NCBI RefSeq assembly: GCF_009931655.1
Contig: NZ_CP047984.1
Location: forward strand, 4,543,001 to 4,607,000
Origin: Pontibacter russatus
GTDB taxonomy: Bacteria > Bacteroidota > Bacteroidia > Cytophagales > Hymenobacteraceae
Direction of reading: 5' to 3'
DNA length: 64,000 bases
Part shown: in pieces, positions 1 through 8,986 of the stretch
Numbering within the stretch: the first letter of the stretch is position 1
Layout of the letters: every line of letters begins with the position of its first letter
The notes under the pieces: model-generated
Databases searched by the model: none
The model's input: only the letters and a program-made list of their open reading frames with translations
Told to the model about the DNA's origin: nothing
Program-made: the position numbers and the translations under genes

Positions 1-947
1 AGGTTCTCTATCTTGTGGTAAGACTGGTACAGCGCGGGGCGGATCAGCTCGGTCATGCCGGCATCCAGGATGGCGAAGTTCGTGTTCTGCCCGTTTTTGA
101 TATATAACACCTTGGAGATGAGCGTGCCACACTGCGCCACCAGCGCGCGGCCCAGTTCGAAATGCACTTCCTGCCCAGGCCTTACTTCCAGGAACTGGTC
201 GAACAGCCCGAAATAAGCCTCAAAGTCAGGCACAGGCTGCTGCTCCGGGTGGTAGTAATCCACACCCAGGCCGCCGCCCACGTTGATGTGCTGCAGGCTC
301 ACGTTGCGTGAGGCAAACCACTCCTGAAACTCATTCACCCGCGTACACAGGTTCCGGAACACCGAGAGGTCCGTGATCTGGGAGCCGATATGGAAGTGGA
401 TGCCGATGAGGTTTATATGCTCCAGTTGCTGCAACTGTGCCAGCACCTGCTCCAGTTCCCAGGCGTTTATGCCGAACTTGTTCTCCTCCAGGCCGGTCGT
501 GATATACTTGTGCGTGTTGGCGTTCACGTTCGGGTTGATGCGCAGCGCAATGCGGGCTATTTTCCCCTTTTTCCCAGCCAGCTCGTTCAGCACCTCCAGC
601 TCGTGGCCCGACTCGCAGTTGAAGCAGAAAATGTCCTGGTCCAGTGCATAGTTTATCTCGTCGTCCGATTTCCCCACCCCCGCAAATACCACCTGCTCCG
701 GCGCGAAGCCGTTCACGATAGCGGCTTTTATCTCGTTTCCGCTCACGCAGTCGGCCCCGAAGCCATGGCGGCGCATCTCGTCCAGCACGGGTTCGTTGGC
801 GTTTGCCTTCAGGGCATAATGCACATAGAAGTTATACTTGCCGGCTTCCTGCTTTGCGGCCTGCAGCGTCTGGCGCAGCAGGTTTAGGTCGTAGGCATAG
901 AAAGGAGTGGGATGCTGTTGCAACTCCTCCAGGTTCAGGTTAAGCAT
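1..947 (-). CDS. lysA: Diaminopimelate decarboxylase, C-terminus cut by window edge
   Basis: Last step of lysine biosynthesis: PLP-dependent decarboxylation of meso-diaminopimelate to L-lysine in the cytoplasm. Translating the minus strand from the ATG at 947 gives about 315 codons of a fold-III decarboxylase. The PLP lysine sits in HYALKANANEP (near residue 47), followed by an HIGSQ motif and the glycine loop HINVGGGLGVDY that binds the cofactor phosphate. The family is about 400 residues, so roughly the last 85-100 are outside the window. The start codon overlaps the end of lysC by 8 bases, so the two are probably translated together, which fits their shared pathway. Family assignment is firm; only the missing C-terminus is unseen. 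Confidence 0.93.
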   Translation of the reverse strand, partial: MLNLNLEELQQHPTPFYAYDLNLLRQTLQAAKQEAGKYNFYVHYALKANANEPVLDEMRRHGFGADCVSGNEIKAAIVNGFAPEQVVFAGVGKSDDEINYALDQDIFCFNCESGHELEVLNELAGKKGKIARIALRINPNVNANTHKYITTGLEENKFGINAWELEQVLAQLQQLEHINLIGIHFHIGSQITDLSVFRNLCTRVNEFQEWFASRNVSLQHINVGGGLGVDYYHPEQQPVPDFEAYFGLFDQFLEVRPGQEVHFELGRALVAQCGTLISKVLYIKNGQNTNFAILDAGMTELIRPALYQSYHKIEN

Positions 948-2271
948 TTGATGTGTTCCTGTCAAAAATTCCCTCGTTCAGTTTTGTGAGCGCCTCCACT
1001 TTTTTGCTGGTGTCTATCAGCACGCTGATGTTGCTTCTGCTTCCGCCGAAAGAGATCATGCGGAGCGGAATGTCCTTCAGCGACTCGAATATCTTCAGGC
1101 TGGAGCCACTGTTTTTGGCGATGAAGTCGCCCACCACACACACGATCGTCTGCTCGCGGTCTACCTCCACCTGGCCGAATTTTTCCAGCTCCGCCACGAT
1201 CTCCTGCAACGCTTTGTCGTTATCGATGGTCAGCGACACGGCCACCTCGGAGGTGGTGATCATGTCGATGGGCGTTTTGTAGCGCTCAAACACCTCAAAC
1301 ACGCTGCGCAGGAAACCATAGGCCAGCAGCATGCGGCCCGACTTTATCTTGATGGCCGTGATGCCGTCTTTCGCTGCCACCGCTTTGATGCTGCCGCCGA
1401 TCCGCTCTGCGGAGATGGTGGTGCCTTTGGCTTCAGGGGCCATCGTGTTGAGCAGCCGAACAGGAATGTTCTTCTGCTTGGCGGGCGTCACGCTGCTCGG
1501 GTGCAGGATTTTGGCGCCGAAGTAAGCCAGCTCCGCCGCCTCGTCAAAGGAAAGCTGCGCAATCGGGTGCGTGTTTTTTACGATACGCGGGTCGTTGTTG
1601 TGCATCCCGTCAATGTCGGTCCATATCAGGATTTCGTCGGCGTCGGCGGCGGCGCCTATCAGCGAGGCGGAGTAGTCGGAGCCACCCCGCTTCAGATTGT
1701 CGATCTCCCCAAACGCGTTGCGGCATATATACCCCTGGGTGATGAACAGCTTCGCCTCCGGGTATTTTGCCAGTTCCACCTGCAGTTGCTTCGCTATATA
1801 GGCAGCGTCCGGCTCCTCGTTCTCATCAATCTTCATGAAGTTGAGCGCAGGCAGCAACACCGAGGGGATGCCGTTCTCCTCGAGGAAGAACTGGAACAGC
1901 GCCGTGGAAAGCAGCTCGCCCTGCGCCAGCACCGCCCGCTCCTCGTGTACCGTGAACAGGTCCTGGGTGAAGGCGCGGAGGTAGTCGAAGTGGTTTGTCA
2001 GCAGGTCGTTGGCCTGTTTCTTTTTCTCGGAGGAGGTGTAGAGTTCCTCCACCACCTGTTTATATTTATCGTGCAGCGCATCAATCAGCGCATTCGCTTC
2101 AGCGTTCTTGTTCTGGTACAGCGTTTCAGCAATCTGCACCAAGGCATTTGTGGTGCCCGACATGGCAGACAGCACCACAATCTTTGGCTCATCGCCCTGG
2201 ATGAGCGAGGCGACCGACCTCATTCTCTCAGCGGATCCCACGGAGGTGCCGCCGAACTTCAGGATTCTCAT
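940..2271 (-). CDS. lysC: Aspartate kinase, monofunctional
   Basis: Phosphorylates aspartate at the entry of the lysine/threonine/methionine/DAP pathway. The 443-residue protein opens with the kinase signature KFGGTSVGS (residues 6-14), carries the amino-acid-kinase core to about residue 280, then two ACT-like regulatory domains (about 300-440), as expected of a feedback-regulated monofunctional enzyme. There is no homoserine dehydrogenase domain. It overlaps lysA, so the pair forms a lysine/DAP mini-operon. A Bacteroidota -7-like box lies 35 bases upstream of the ATG. Confidence 0.95.
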   Translation of the reverse strand: MRILKFGGTSVGSAERMRSVASLIQGDEPKIVVLSAMSGTTNALVQIAETLYQNKNAEANALIDALHDKYKQVVEELYTSSEKKKQANDLLTNHFDYLRAFTQDLFTVHEERAVLAQGELLSTALFQFFLEENGIPSVLLPALNFMKIDENEEPDAAYIAKQLQVELAKYPEAKLFITQGYICRNAFGEIDNLKRGGSDYSASLIGAAADADEILIWTDIDGMHNNDPRIVKNTHPIAQLSFDEAAELAYFGAKILHPSSVTPAKQKNIPVRLLNTMAPEAKGTTISAERIGGSIKAVAAKDGITAIKIKSGRMLLAYGFLRSVFEVFERYKTPIDMITTSEVAVSLTIDNDKALQEIVAELEKFGQVEVDREQTIVCVVGDFIAKNSGSSLKIFESLKDIPLRMISFGGSRSNISVLIDTSKKVEALTKLNEGIFDRNTSNA

Positions 2272-2305
2272 TTATTTAATTCAAAAATGAATGTTAGTTA
2301 CGCCG

Positions 2306-2313
2306 CAAAAATA
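2306..2313 (-). promoter_or_regulatory. Candidate -7 box of the lysC-lysA promoter
   Basis: The minus strand reads TATTTTTG, a match to the Bacteroidota -7 consensus TAnnTTTG, 35 bases before the lysC ATG. No convincing -33 TTG was found at the usual distance, so this is a candidate only. Confidence 0.35.
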
Positions 2314-2437
2314 GCAAAAAACTACGCATAACGTTATGTTTCTCCAAACTAAAGTCGTTAATGAGTACTGCCAGACGCCAGCTCTTAAATTTCCTATGAA
2401 CGCCATTGAAATTCCTCTGGTTCAGACACGCTTTCCA

Positions 2438-3706
2438 TTACCCGTGGCACCTTATGATAACACTTGCCGCATTGCCCCCAAAACCGGCGGCATTCACCAT
2501 AATGCGCGTTATACGAGCAGCGGGCCGCTGCGACAGCAGGTTGGGATAAGGAATGGCCGCGAACTGCTGGTGCTGCAGGATATGGAGGGCGTACTGCAGG
2601 CTGAGGGCACCGGATGCACCGAGGGTATGGCCGATCAGCCACTTGTTCGTGGTGATGGCAGGAAGGGTAGGGCCAAAGACAGCTGCGATGGCGGCAAGTT
2701 CCGCGCTGTCGCCGGCGCGGGTGCCGGGGGTGTGGGTCATGATGAGGTCTATCCGGCGCTCCTGTTCCGGCAACTGGGCCAGCGCGTGCCGCATCGACTT
2801 CTGAAAGTTCAGGCCCTCCGCAGAAATGCCTGTCTTGCTGGTGATTTGCTCAAACCCTAACCCGATGGCTTCCACTATCCTATCTCCCGCCTTTAGCTGT
2901 GCCTGCGGCACCTGCTCCAGCGCAAACACAGCGGCTCCTTCGCCTAACACAAAGGTATTTTGCTTCTCCACGGCATATGGCTGGCAAGGGTATGGCTGGC
3001 TGGCCAGTTTGGAGTAGATGCCGATGGCCTGCATCTGCGCGATCGTAAAAGGAGTAAGGGGAGCCTCGGTGCCTCCGGCCAGGAAGCGCCGCGCCATGCC
3101 CGCCTTCAGCCAGGCGGCGCCGTTGGCGATGGCCATCAGGGCGGTGCTGCAGGTAATGGAGTGGCTGATGTGCGCGCCACCCGCGTTTACAGCATGGGCC
3201 ACCCAACTTGAGAGGTTGCCCAGTGTGGTGGTGGGAGAGGCGCCGGAGGAGAGCGCCTGCTGCCGGAAAGCCTCGTAGTGGTGCTCAAACAAACCGGTGG
3301 CGCCCCGCGAGGAACCAACGTTCACCCCCAGATCATCAGCAAGAGGGCCCTCGTCCTGTAGCCAGCCAGCCTCGGTTGCCGCCTGGCGCGCGGCATATAT
3401 GGCCAGCAACACCGAACGGTCGAGCTGTTTGTATGGTGCGTTTGATTGGACAAGTTCCTGTAAAGCGGCCTCAGCGGCGGCGGGAAGCGCGGCAACCGGT
3501 ACCGCCTCGCCGTTGTAAGCAGCGGTAGAGAAGGCAGGTGTGCCTACTCTGTAAGCGGCGGAAGCCGAAGCGGCATCATGGCCCATCGGTGAAATGACGC
3601 CAGTTCCCCTGATAACGATATATGATTTTGCTGTATCCAACTTCGCAGCAAAGGTATATGATTCATTGCAGACTATTGTCCCGGATTGGGCGTGAAAGAG
3701 CTGCAA
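2438..3706 (-). CDS. FabF/KAS-II-like beta-ketoacyl synthase, last gene of the biotin operon
   Basis: A 422-residue condensing enzyme. The Cys-His-His triad is complete: C186 in HSITCSTALMAI, H325 in THTPGTRAGDSAE and H360 in LIGHTLGASGA. The thiolase fold would condense malonyl-ACP with an acyl group. It lies 23 bases after bioA in the same direction. Known: Bacteroidota biotin loci often carry such a synthase. Inferred: it helps build the pimeloyl chain rather than bulk fatty acids. No bioC, bioH or bioG is visible here. The start is uncertain: the typical KAS N-terminus (YIVIRGTGVISPMG) begins near residue 29, so an in-frame TTG at about residue 23 is an alternative. Confidence 0.85.
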   Translation of the reverse strand: MQLFHAQSGTIVCNESYTFAAKLDTAKSYIVIRGTGVISPMGHDAASASAAYRVGTPAFSTAAYNGEAVPVAALPAAAEAALQELVQSNAPYKQLDRSVLLAIYAARQAATEAGWLQDEGPLADDLGVNVGSSRGATGLFEHHYEAFRQQALSSGASPTTTLGNLSSWVAHAVNAGGAHISHSITCSTALMAIANGAAWLKAGMARRFLAGGTEAPLTPFTIAQMQAIGIYSKLASQPYPCQPYAVEKQNTFVLGEGAAVFALEQVPQAQLKAGDRIVEAIGLGFEQITSKTGISAEGLNFQKSMRHALAQLPEQERRIDLIMTHTPGTRAGDSAELAAIAAVFGPTLPAITTNKWLIGHTLGASGALSLQYALHILQHQQFAAIPYPNLLSQRPAARITRIMVNAAGFGGNAASVIIRCHG

Positions 3707-3729
3707 TCAGGAAAATTCGGGTAGCTGCT

Positions 3730-5046
3730 TTAATCGTGCAGCATTGTCTGGTCTGGGCGCGGGTAAGGCCTGTCGCCGGAAACGACCTCCTGCATTCCCA
3801 GAATGGTTTTATACACCTGGTCGAGCTGCCCGTCGGTGATACAGTAAGGAGGAATGATGTAGATGATGTTGCCGAGCGGCCGCAGGACAACGCCTTGGTC
3901 CAGGGCGAAGCTGTAGAGCGTGTCGCGCAGGTCGCTGAAGTAAGAGGTGGTGCTGTCCTGAAACTCCACGGCCAGGATGGTGCCCTGCTGGCGTACCTCT
4001 CTTATATATGGCAGGGATTTATTGCGCGCTGCAAAGTCAGCATGCCGGCTGCAGATGCGGCTGATGCTGGCTTGTGTTTCCTCCTGCAGCAGCAGGTCGA
4101 GGCTGGCCAACCCGGCGGCGCAGGCCACGGGATTGGCCGTGTAGCTGTGGCCGTGGAAAAGGGTTTTGCTCTTGTCGTCGTGCAGGAAGGCTTCATATAT
4201 GGCTTCGCTGCAGGAAGTCAAACCCAGGGCCATGGTGCCTCCCGTCAAGCCTTTCGACATACAAACAATATCAGGCCCGTGCTGCACGAAATTAGAGGCG
4301 AAATGCCGCCCGGTGCGCCCGAAACCCGTCATCACCTCATCGGCGATGGCCAGGATGTTGTGCTGCCGGCAAATCTGCAGCAGTTTATCCAGCACCTCCG
4401 GCGTGTACATGACCATGCCCGCCGTGCCCAGCACCAGCGGCTCATATATAAAAGCGGCCACATCGCCGCCCAAGGCATACGCCTCCAGCTGCTTTACTGT
4501 TTCCTCTTCCTTCCCAGAAACGGGTACGTCCACAAACTCCACCTCGAACAGGTAGGGCCAGAAGGGGGCGGTGAAGGTACTGCGCGCGCTCACGGCCATC
4601 GCCCCGAAGGTGTCGCCGTGATAGCTGTCGCGGAAGGCGATGACTTTCTTTTTGGGCGTGCCGAGGTTGTTCCAGTACTGGATGGCCATTTTCAGGGCCA
4701 CTTCCACGGCGGTGGAGCCGTTGTCGGAGTAGAACATGCGGCGCTGGTTCTGGGGCAGAAGCTGCAGCAGGCGCTCGGCCAGCTCCACGGCGGGCGCATG
4801 CGTAAACCCGGCAAAAATAACGTGCTCCAGCGTCTGCAACTGCTCGGCCACCTTTCGGACTATATAGGGGTGCGCGTGCCCGTGCAGGTTCACCCACCAC
4901 GAGGCCACCGCGTCTATATAGGCCCTGCCGTCTTGCGCGTACAGCACAGCGCCCTCTCCGCGCACAATAGGAATAGGCAGGGCCGCCGTCTTCATCTGCG
5001 TGTAGGGGTGCCAGATAACGTGCTGGTCGCGTTCGGCAAGGTTCAT
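3730..5046 (-). CDS. bioA: Adenosylmethionine-8-amino-7-oxononanoate aminotransferase
   Basis: Converts 8-amino-7-oxononanoate (KAPA) to 7,8-diaminononanoate using S-adenosylmethionine as amino donor. The 438-residue class-III aminotransferase shows WHPYTQMK near the N-terminus (substrate region), SYHGDTFGAMAVS, the PLP-binding aspartate D236 in IADEVMTGFGRTG and the Schiff-base lysine K265 in CMSKGLTGG. The length is normal for BioA. It lies 57 bases after bioD and 23 bases before the ketoacyl synthase, so it is within the operon. Confidence 0.96.
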   Translation of the reverse strand: MNLAERDQHVIWHPYTQMKTAALPIPIVRGEGAVLYAQDGRAYIDAVASWWVNLHGHAHPYIVRKVAEQLQTLEHVIFAGFTHAPAVELAERLLQLLPQNQRRMFYSDNGSTAVEVALKMAIQYWNNLGTPKKKVIAFRDSYHGDTFGAMAVSARSTFTAPFWPYLFEVEFVDVPVSGKEEETVKQLEAYALGGDVAAFIYEPLVLGTAGMVMYTPEVLDKLLQICRQHNILAIADEVMTGFGRTGRHFASNFVQHGPDIVCMSKGLTGGTMALGLTSCSEAIYEAFLHDDKSKTLFHGHSYTANPVACAAGLASLDLLLQEETQASISRICSRHADFAARNKSLPYIREVRQQGTILAVEFQDSTTSYFSDLRDTLYSFALDQGVVLRPLGNIIYIIPPYCITDGQLDQVYKTILGMQEVVSGDRPYPRPDQTMLHD

Positions 5047-5103
5047 TCAGGTAATAGGTAAAATTTGAAAGTGTAGATTTTCTCCAAATGGAATTGATTG
5101 AGT

Positions 5104-5718
5104 TTACAAGGCTGATTTGAATTCCTGGGCGTAGGCGGCCACGGCCTCTTTGCAGAAATCGGCTTCCTGCCGGATGGAGGGCAGGCGGCGCAGGCCAGTG
5201 TATTTGATGATGAAATCCTCCGACGCCGCATTCTCCTCACCGTTGAAAATGATACCTGCCACCGGCACTTTGCGGTAGCGCAGCACCTCGGCCGTTAAGA
5301 GCGTATGATTGATGCTGCCCAGGTAATTCCGCGACACAAGCACCACCTCCAGCCCCAGTTGCTGCACCAGGTCCAGCATCAGGAAGCGCTTGTTCAGGGG
5401 CACCATCAGACCACCGGCACCTTCCACAATCAGGTTGTTCTCTGTCTGGGGGAGTTTGATGGCCCGCACGTTCAGTTCAATGCCCTCTGCGGCGGCGGCG
5501 CGGTGCGGGGAGGCGGCCATTTTGAGGCGGTACGCTTCCGGGTGGAAGGCTGATTTGGGGTTGGAGACGAGGCTTTTCACCGTGTCGGTGTCCGTGAAAT
5601 CCAGGGCGCCTGCCTGCACAGGTTTCCAGTAGTCGGCGTGCAGGGCTTCGGTGAGGATGGCGGCGGCAACGGTCTTGCCCACGTCTGTCCCGATGCCGGT
5701 AACAAAATAACTTTTCAT
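5104..5718 (-). CDS. bioD: Dethiobiotin synthetase
   Basis: ATP-dependent carboxylation and ring closure of 7,8-diaminononanoate to dethiobiotin. The 204 residues begin with the P-loop GIGTDVGKT (K15, T16). The motif KPVQAG and the glycine-rich stretch VEGAGGLMVPL near residue 100 are typical of BioD. The start overlaps the end of bioF by 4 bases (ATGA type), indicating translational coupling. Confidence 0.96.
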   Translation of the reverse strand: MKSYFVTGIGTDVGKTVAAAILTEALHADYWKPVQAGALDFTDTDTVKSLVSNPKSAFHPEAYRLKMAASPHRAAAAEGIELNVRAIKLPQTENNLIVEGAGGLMVPLNKRFLMLDLVQQLGLEVVLVSRNYLGSINHTLLTAEVLRYRKVPVAGIIFNGEENAASEDFIIKYTGLRRLPSIRQEADFCKEAVAAYAQEFKSAL

Positions 5719-6851
5719 ATTCCTTTGGCTATGGCCTTCGCGAGGCCCTCAATTTCTTCCATCGTATTATATGCGTGCACAATCACGCGCAGGCGTTCCC
5801 GGCCTTCCGGCACGGTCGGGGGCAGCACGGGGCGTACGTCAAATCCTTCTTCCTGTAAAAACAAAGCCAGCGCCTTCAGCTTCGCGGTACCGCCCTCCTC
5901 CAACATAACTGATAGGATGACACTCCCGTCGGGTGTGCAGCGGACGCCTGCTATATGATTCAGTCGCGCATATAGCCGCTTCGCCAGTGCCTTTGCCTTT
6001 TCCCGTTCGGCATGAAGCTGCGGAAGCAGGGCATAGGCGCATTTCAGCGTGACCAGCGCATGCGTTGGCAGCCCGGTGGTATAAATAAAGGCCCGGCTGT
6101 AGTTGATCAGGAAGTCGCGGAGCACCTGCGGCCCAACCACGGCGGCGCCGTGCGCTCCCATGGCCTTGCCATAGGTGATGACCTGGGCGAACACCTGCTG
6201 CTCCAGCCCCAGCGCCACCGTCAGCCCTTCCCCCTTCTCCCCATATAGCCCCACGGCGTGGGCCTCGTCCACAATTAGGGCTGCCCCTATATCCTGACAC
6301 AGTTTAACTAACTCCTGCAGCGGAGCCATATCTCCCTCCATCGAGTACACCGATTCCACCACCACATATACCTGCCCAGTGGCAAACTTCAGTTTCTGCC
6401 GCAGGTCCTGCACGTTGTTGTGCCGGAAGCCGTAGCTTTTGGCGAAGCTCAGGCGCAGGCCGTCTTTCATGGAGGCGTGGCTGGCCTCGTCGTAAAAAAC
6501 GGTGTCGCCGCGCTGCGGCAGGGCCGACAGGAGCCCGACATTTGCCATATAGCCGGAGTTGAACAGCAAGGCTGCCTCCCCGAGGTGATATTGGGCTATC
6601 GTTTGCTCCAGTTCCTCAAACAGCGGGTGGTTGCCGGACAGGAGCCGGGAGCCGGTTGCGCCCAACGGTAAGTGGCTGTACTTTTGCTCTGCCGCCTTTA
6701 TATATGCCCGCAGGGTTTCGGAACGGGCCAGCCCAAGGTAGTCGTTCGAGCAGAAGTCGGTGAGCCCGGCGGTGGTATTGAGCTGGCGCAGGTTGCCCTG
6801 TGCCGCCCTATCCGCCAGCTTTTGCTGCATTGTATGTAAGACGTTAGACAT
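5715..6851 (-). CDS. bioF: 8-amino-7-oxononanoate synthase
   Basis: PLP-dependent condensation of pimeloyl-ACP/CoA with alanine to give KAPA, the first ring-assembly step. The 378-residue alpha-oxoamine synthase shows FCSNDYLGLA, the TGSRLLSGNH substrate motif, IVDEAHAVGLYG and the PLP lysine K229 in TYGKAMGAHGA. It is separated from bioB by 76 bases and overlaps bioD by 4. Confidence 0.96.
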   Translation of the reverse strand: MSNVLHTMQQKLADRAAQGNLRQLNTTAGLTDFCSNDYLGLARSETLRAYIKAAEQKYSHLPLGATGSRLLSGNHPLFEELEQTIAQYHLGEAALLFNSGYMANVGLLSALPQRGDTVFYDEASHASMKDGLRLSFAKSYGFRHNNVQDLRQKLKFATGQVYVVVESVYSMEGDMAPLQELVKLCQDIGAALIVDEAHAVGLYGEKGEGLTVALGLEQQVFAQVITYGKAMGAHGAAVVGPQVLRDFLINYSRAFIYTTGLPTHALVTLKCAYALLPQLHAEREKAKALAKRLYARLNHIAGVRCTPDGSVILSVMLEEGGTAKLKALALFLQEEGFDVRPVLPPTVPEGRERLRVIVHAYNTMEEIEGLAKAIAKGI

Positions 6852-6927
6852 AGGACGTTAGCTATTAGACCTGCAATTGGTTTTGAAAATTCTTGGAGTC
6901 CAGCGTCTTGTGTCTTACCTCTTATAT

Positions 6928-7926
6928 TTAACAAACCGTCTGTGTTTCTTCTTTGAATGATTTGCGCGGCGACAGGCCCAGCAGTTGGAACATGGCCTTG
7001 TCCTGGTCGAAATCGGGGTTGGGTGTGGTGAGCAGTTTCTCGCCGGTGAAGATGGAGTTCGCGCCCGCCAGGAAGCAAAGCGCCTGCTCGGTCACGTCCA
7101 TCTGCTCGCGGCCCGCCGAGAGGCGCACCATCGTCTTCGGCATCAGGATGCGGGCGGTGGCGATCATGCGCACCATCTCCCAAACCGACACACGCGGCTG
7201 ATTCTCCAGCGGCGTGCCCTTTACCGGCACCAGCGCATTCACCGGCACCGACTCCGGGTGCTGCTCCAGCGTGGAGAGGGTATACAGCATGCCGATGCGG
7301 TCTTCGTCCGTCTCTCCCAGGCCAATAATGCCGCCCGAGCAAACAGAGATACCGGCTTTGCGCACATTATTAATAGTGCCTAAACGGTCGTCATAGGTGC
7401 GGGTAGTGATGATCTTGTCGTAGTGTTCTTCAGACGTGTCGAGGTTGTGGTTGTAGGCGTACAGGCCGGCTTCTTTCAGGCGCTCTGCCTGGTACTCGTT
7501 CACCATGCCCAGCGTGCAGCAAACCTCCAGCCCCATGTCGTTCACGCCCTTCACCATGTCCAGCACCTTGTCGAAGTCGCGGTTGTCGCGCACCTCGCGC
7601 CAGGCGGCGCCCATGCAGAAACGGGTGGAGCCGCCTTCTTTCGCCCGCTGGGCAGAGACCAGCACCTGCTCCTGGCTCAGCAGCTTGTGTACCTCCACAT
7701 CGGTGTGGTAGCGGGCCGCCTGCGGGCAGTAAGCGCAATCCTCGGGGCAGCCGCCTGTTTTAACGGACAGGAGGGTACACACCTGCACCTCGCCGGTGGC
7801 CTGGTATTGCTTGTGTACGTTGGCCGCCTCCACTATCAGTTCCAGCACTGGTTTGTAGTATATGGCCTTTATCTCCTCCAGGCTCCAGTCGGTGCGGATG
7901 TCAGTTTTCAGTCCGTTTTCGGTCAT
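6928..7926 (-). CDS. bioB: Biotin synthase (radical SAM)
   Basis: Inserts sulfur into dethiobiotin. The 332-residue protein has the radical-SAM cluster cysteines C60, C64 and C67 in [13 protein letters not shown], followed by the BioB-type YNHNLDTS and a [10 protein letters not shown] motif. The length is normal. It is the first gene of the operon, reading bioB-bioF-bioD-bioA-ketoacyl synthase on the minus strand, with a candidate promoter about 53 bases upstream. No clear BirA-type biotin operator was recognised. Confidence 0.97.
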   Translation of the reverse strand: MTENGLKTDIRTDWSLEEIKAIYYKPVLELIVEAANVHKQYQATGEVQVCTLLSVKTGGCPEDCAYCPQAARYHTDVEVHKLLSQEQVLVSAQRAKEGGSTRFCMGAAWREVRDNRDFDKVLDMVKGVNDMGLEVCCTLGMVNEYQAERLKEAGLYAYNHNLDTSEEHYDKIITTRTYDDRLGTINNVRKAGISVCSGGIIGLGETDEDRIGMLYTLSTLEQHPESVPVNALVPVKGTPLENQPRVSVWEMVRMIATARILMPKTMVRLSAGREQMDVTEQALCFLAGANSIFTGEKLLTTPNPDFDQDKAMFQLLGLSPRKSFKEETQTVC

Positions 7927-7978
7927 GCTGCTCGTGTTTAGGTTACGAAGGTAATTTGAAGATTTAGCAATTAAAAAT

Positions 7979-7986
7979 CAAAGGTA
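7979..7986 (-). promoter_or_regulatory. Candidate -7 box of the biotin operon
   Basis: The minus strand reads TACCTTTG, an exact fit to TAnnTTTG, 53 bases upstream of the bioB ATG. A well-placed -33 element is not obvious, so this is tentative. Confidence 0.4.
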
Positions 7987-8100
7987 GGGGCTGGTTTAGT
8001 GGATAATTCCTTAAGTGGCTCTGCAATTGACGCTTTTCTGTGGAAAAAATGGTTTGTGAATTTGTGGAGCCGGTTTACCCGATGGCGTTGAAAAGGCAAG

Positions 8101-8126
8101 AAAAAGGCCTCCGGTTGGGGAGGCCT
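8101..8126 (-). terminator. Intrinsic terminator after the HAD gene
   Basis: A perfect 8-base inverted repeat (AGGCCTCC / GGAGGCCT, 6-base loop) is followed on the minus strand by TTTTTC. It lies about 60 bases downstream of the HAD-family gene and separates it from bioB. Confidence 0.8.
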
Positions 8127-8184
8127 GGCTATGCTATATAACAACGCCGCTGGTGCAGGATATGGCGATTGTGTTTCCGGGTTT

Positions 8185-8811
8185 CTATATATGGAGGTAA
8201 GGCGCTAACTCCCGGAAGCTATATATGGTTTTCTGGTCCTCCACTTCGGGCTGTTCGGCGTTGTGGTTGTAAAGCACCGTCTCCACTCCCAATTCCTTCG
8301 CCGCTCTTATTTCAGAATGCAGGTCGTCGCCAACCACCAGAACCTCTTCGGGTTGATAGTGGTTGTCGGCAAGTATCTGCCGGAAGATATCTTTTTTAGT
8401 TAACTCAGATTTGCTCGGGTCCACCACGAATATGGCTTCAAAGTCTTGGCCGATGCCCAACTGTTCTATTTTACTGTGCTGCAGTTTGGTGAAACCTGTT
8501 GTCACCAGGTATTTCCGATGCGGCATGCTCCTCAGCGTTTCATACCCACTGAACGGCTCCATGTTGTCTTCATAGGTCAGATCGGCAAGCAGCGCCAGGC
8601 AATCTGATTTCAACTGCTCGCTGAAAGAAAAATCACTGGCGACCACCTGGAACGGCTGGCGCATGATCCGGAACCTGATATCCTCGAAGCTTCCCTGGTA
8701 TTCCCCGCTTTCCTGAATAAGTGAGAACAGCGACTCAAACAGTTTATCCCCGATCGAGCTCACAGGATAAACCGTGTTGTCCAAGTCTAAGATGATTGCC
8801 TTCTTTCTCAT
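8185..8811 (-). CDS. HAD-superfamily phosphatase-like hydrolase
   Basis: A 208-residue haloacid-dehalogenase-fold protein with all four motifs: DLDNT (nucleophile D9, acid D11), the Thr of motif II in LVTTGFT, a lysine near residue 139-140 (motif III) and VVGDDLHSE (D162, D163). Known: such proteins dephosphorylate small metabolites such as phosphoglycolate or nucleotides. The substrate cannot be told from sequence. Monocistronic: a terminator follows, and the upstream gene ends in its own hairpin. Confidence 0.85.
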   Translation of the reverse strand: MRKKAIILDLDNTVYPVSSIGDKLFESLFSLIQESGEYQGSFEDIRFRIMRQPFQVVASDFSFSEQLKSDCLALLADLTYEDNMEPFSGYETLRSMPHRKYLVTTGFTKLQHSKIEQLGIGQDFEAIFVVDPSKSELTKKDIFRQILADNHYQPEEVLVVGDDLHSEIRAAKELGVETVLYNHNAEQPEVEDQKTIYSFRELAPYLHI

Positions 8812-8939
8812 AGCCGGGTTTATATGCTTTGTTCTCTCTGGCAGCCTTACTTACTTACAGTTATTCCTGCCAACCACCTGAAATGGCCGGACAACTGAAA
8901 CAAGCTATATGTTCAAGATACCCCAAGCGGATATATAAA

Positions 8940-8969
8940 TCAAAACAGCAGCTAAACGTGATGCTGTTT
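8940..8969 (-). terminator. Probable terminator of the MORN-repeat gene
   Basis: AAACAGCA and TGCTGTTT form an 8-base stem with an 11-base loop. On the minus strand it is followed by a T-rich stretch. It lies just after the stop of the MORN-repeat gene. Confidence 0.5.
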
Positions 8970-8986
8970 ATATATAGGACGTAAGC

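Noticed and set aside
3622..5061. 479-codon plus-strand open frame opposite bioA
   Set aside because: Runs antisense through a clearly conserved bioA and the synthase start, with no domain of its own; a by-product of GC-rich codon use.
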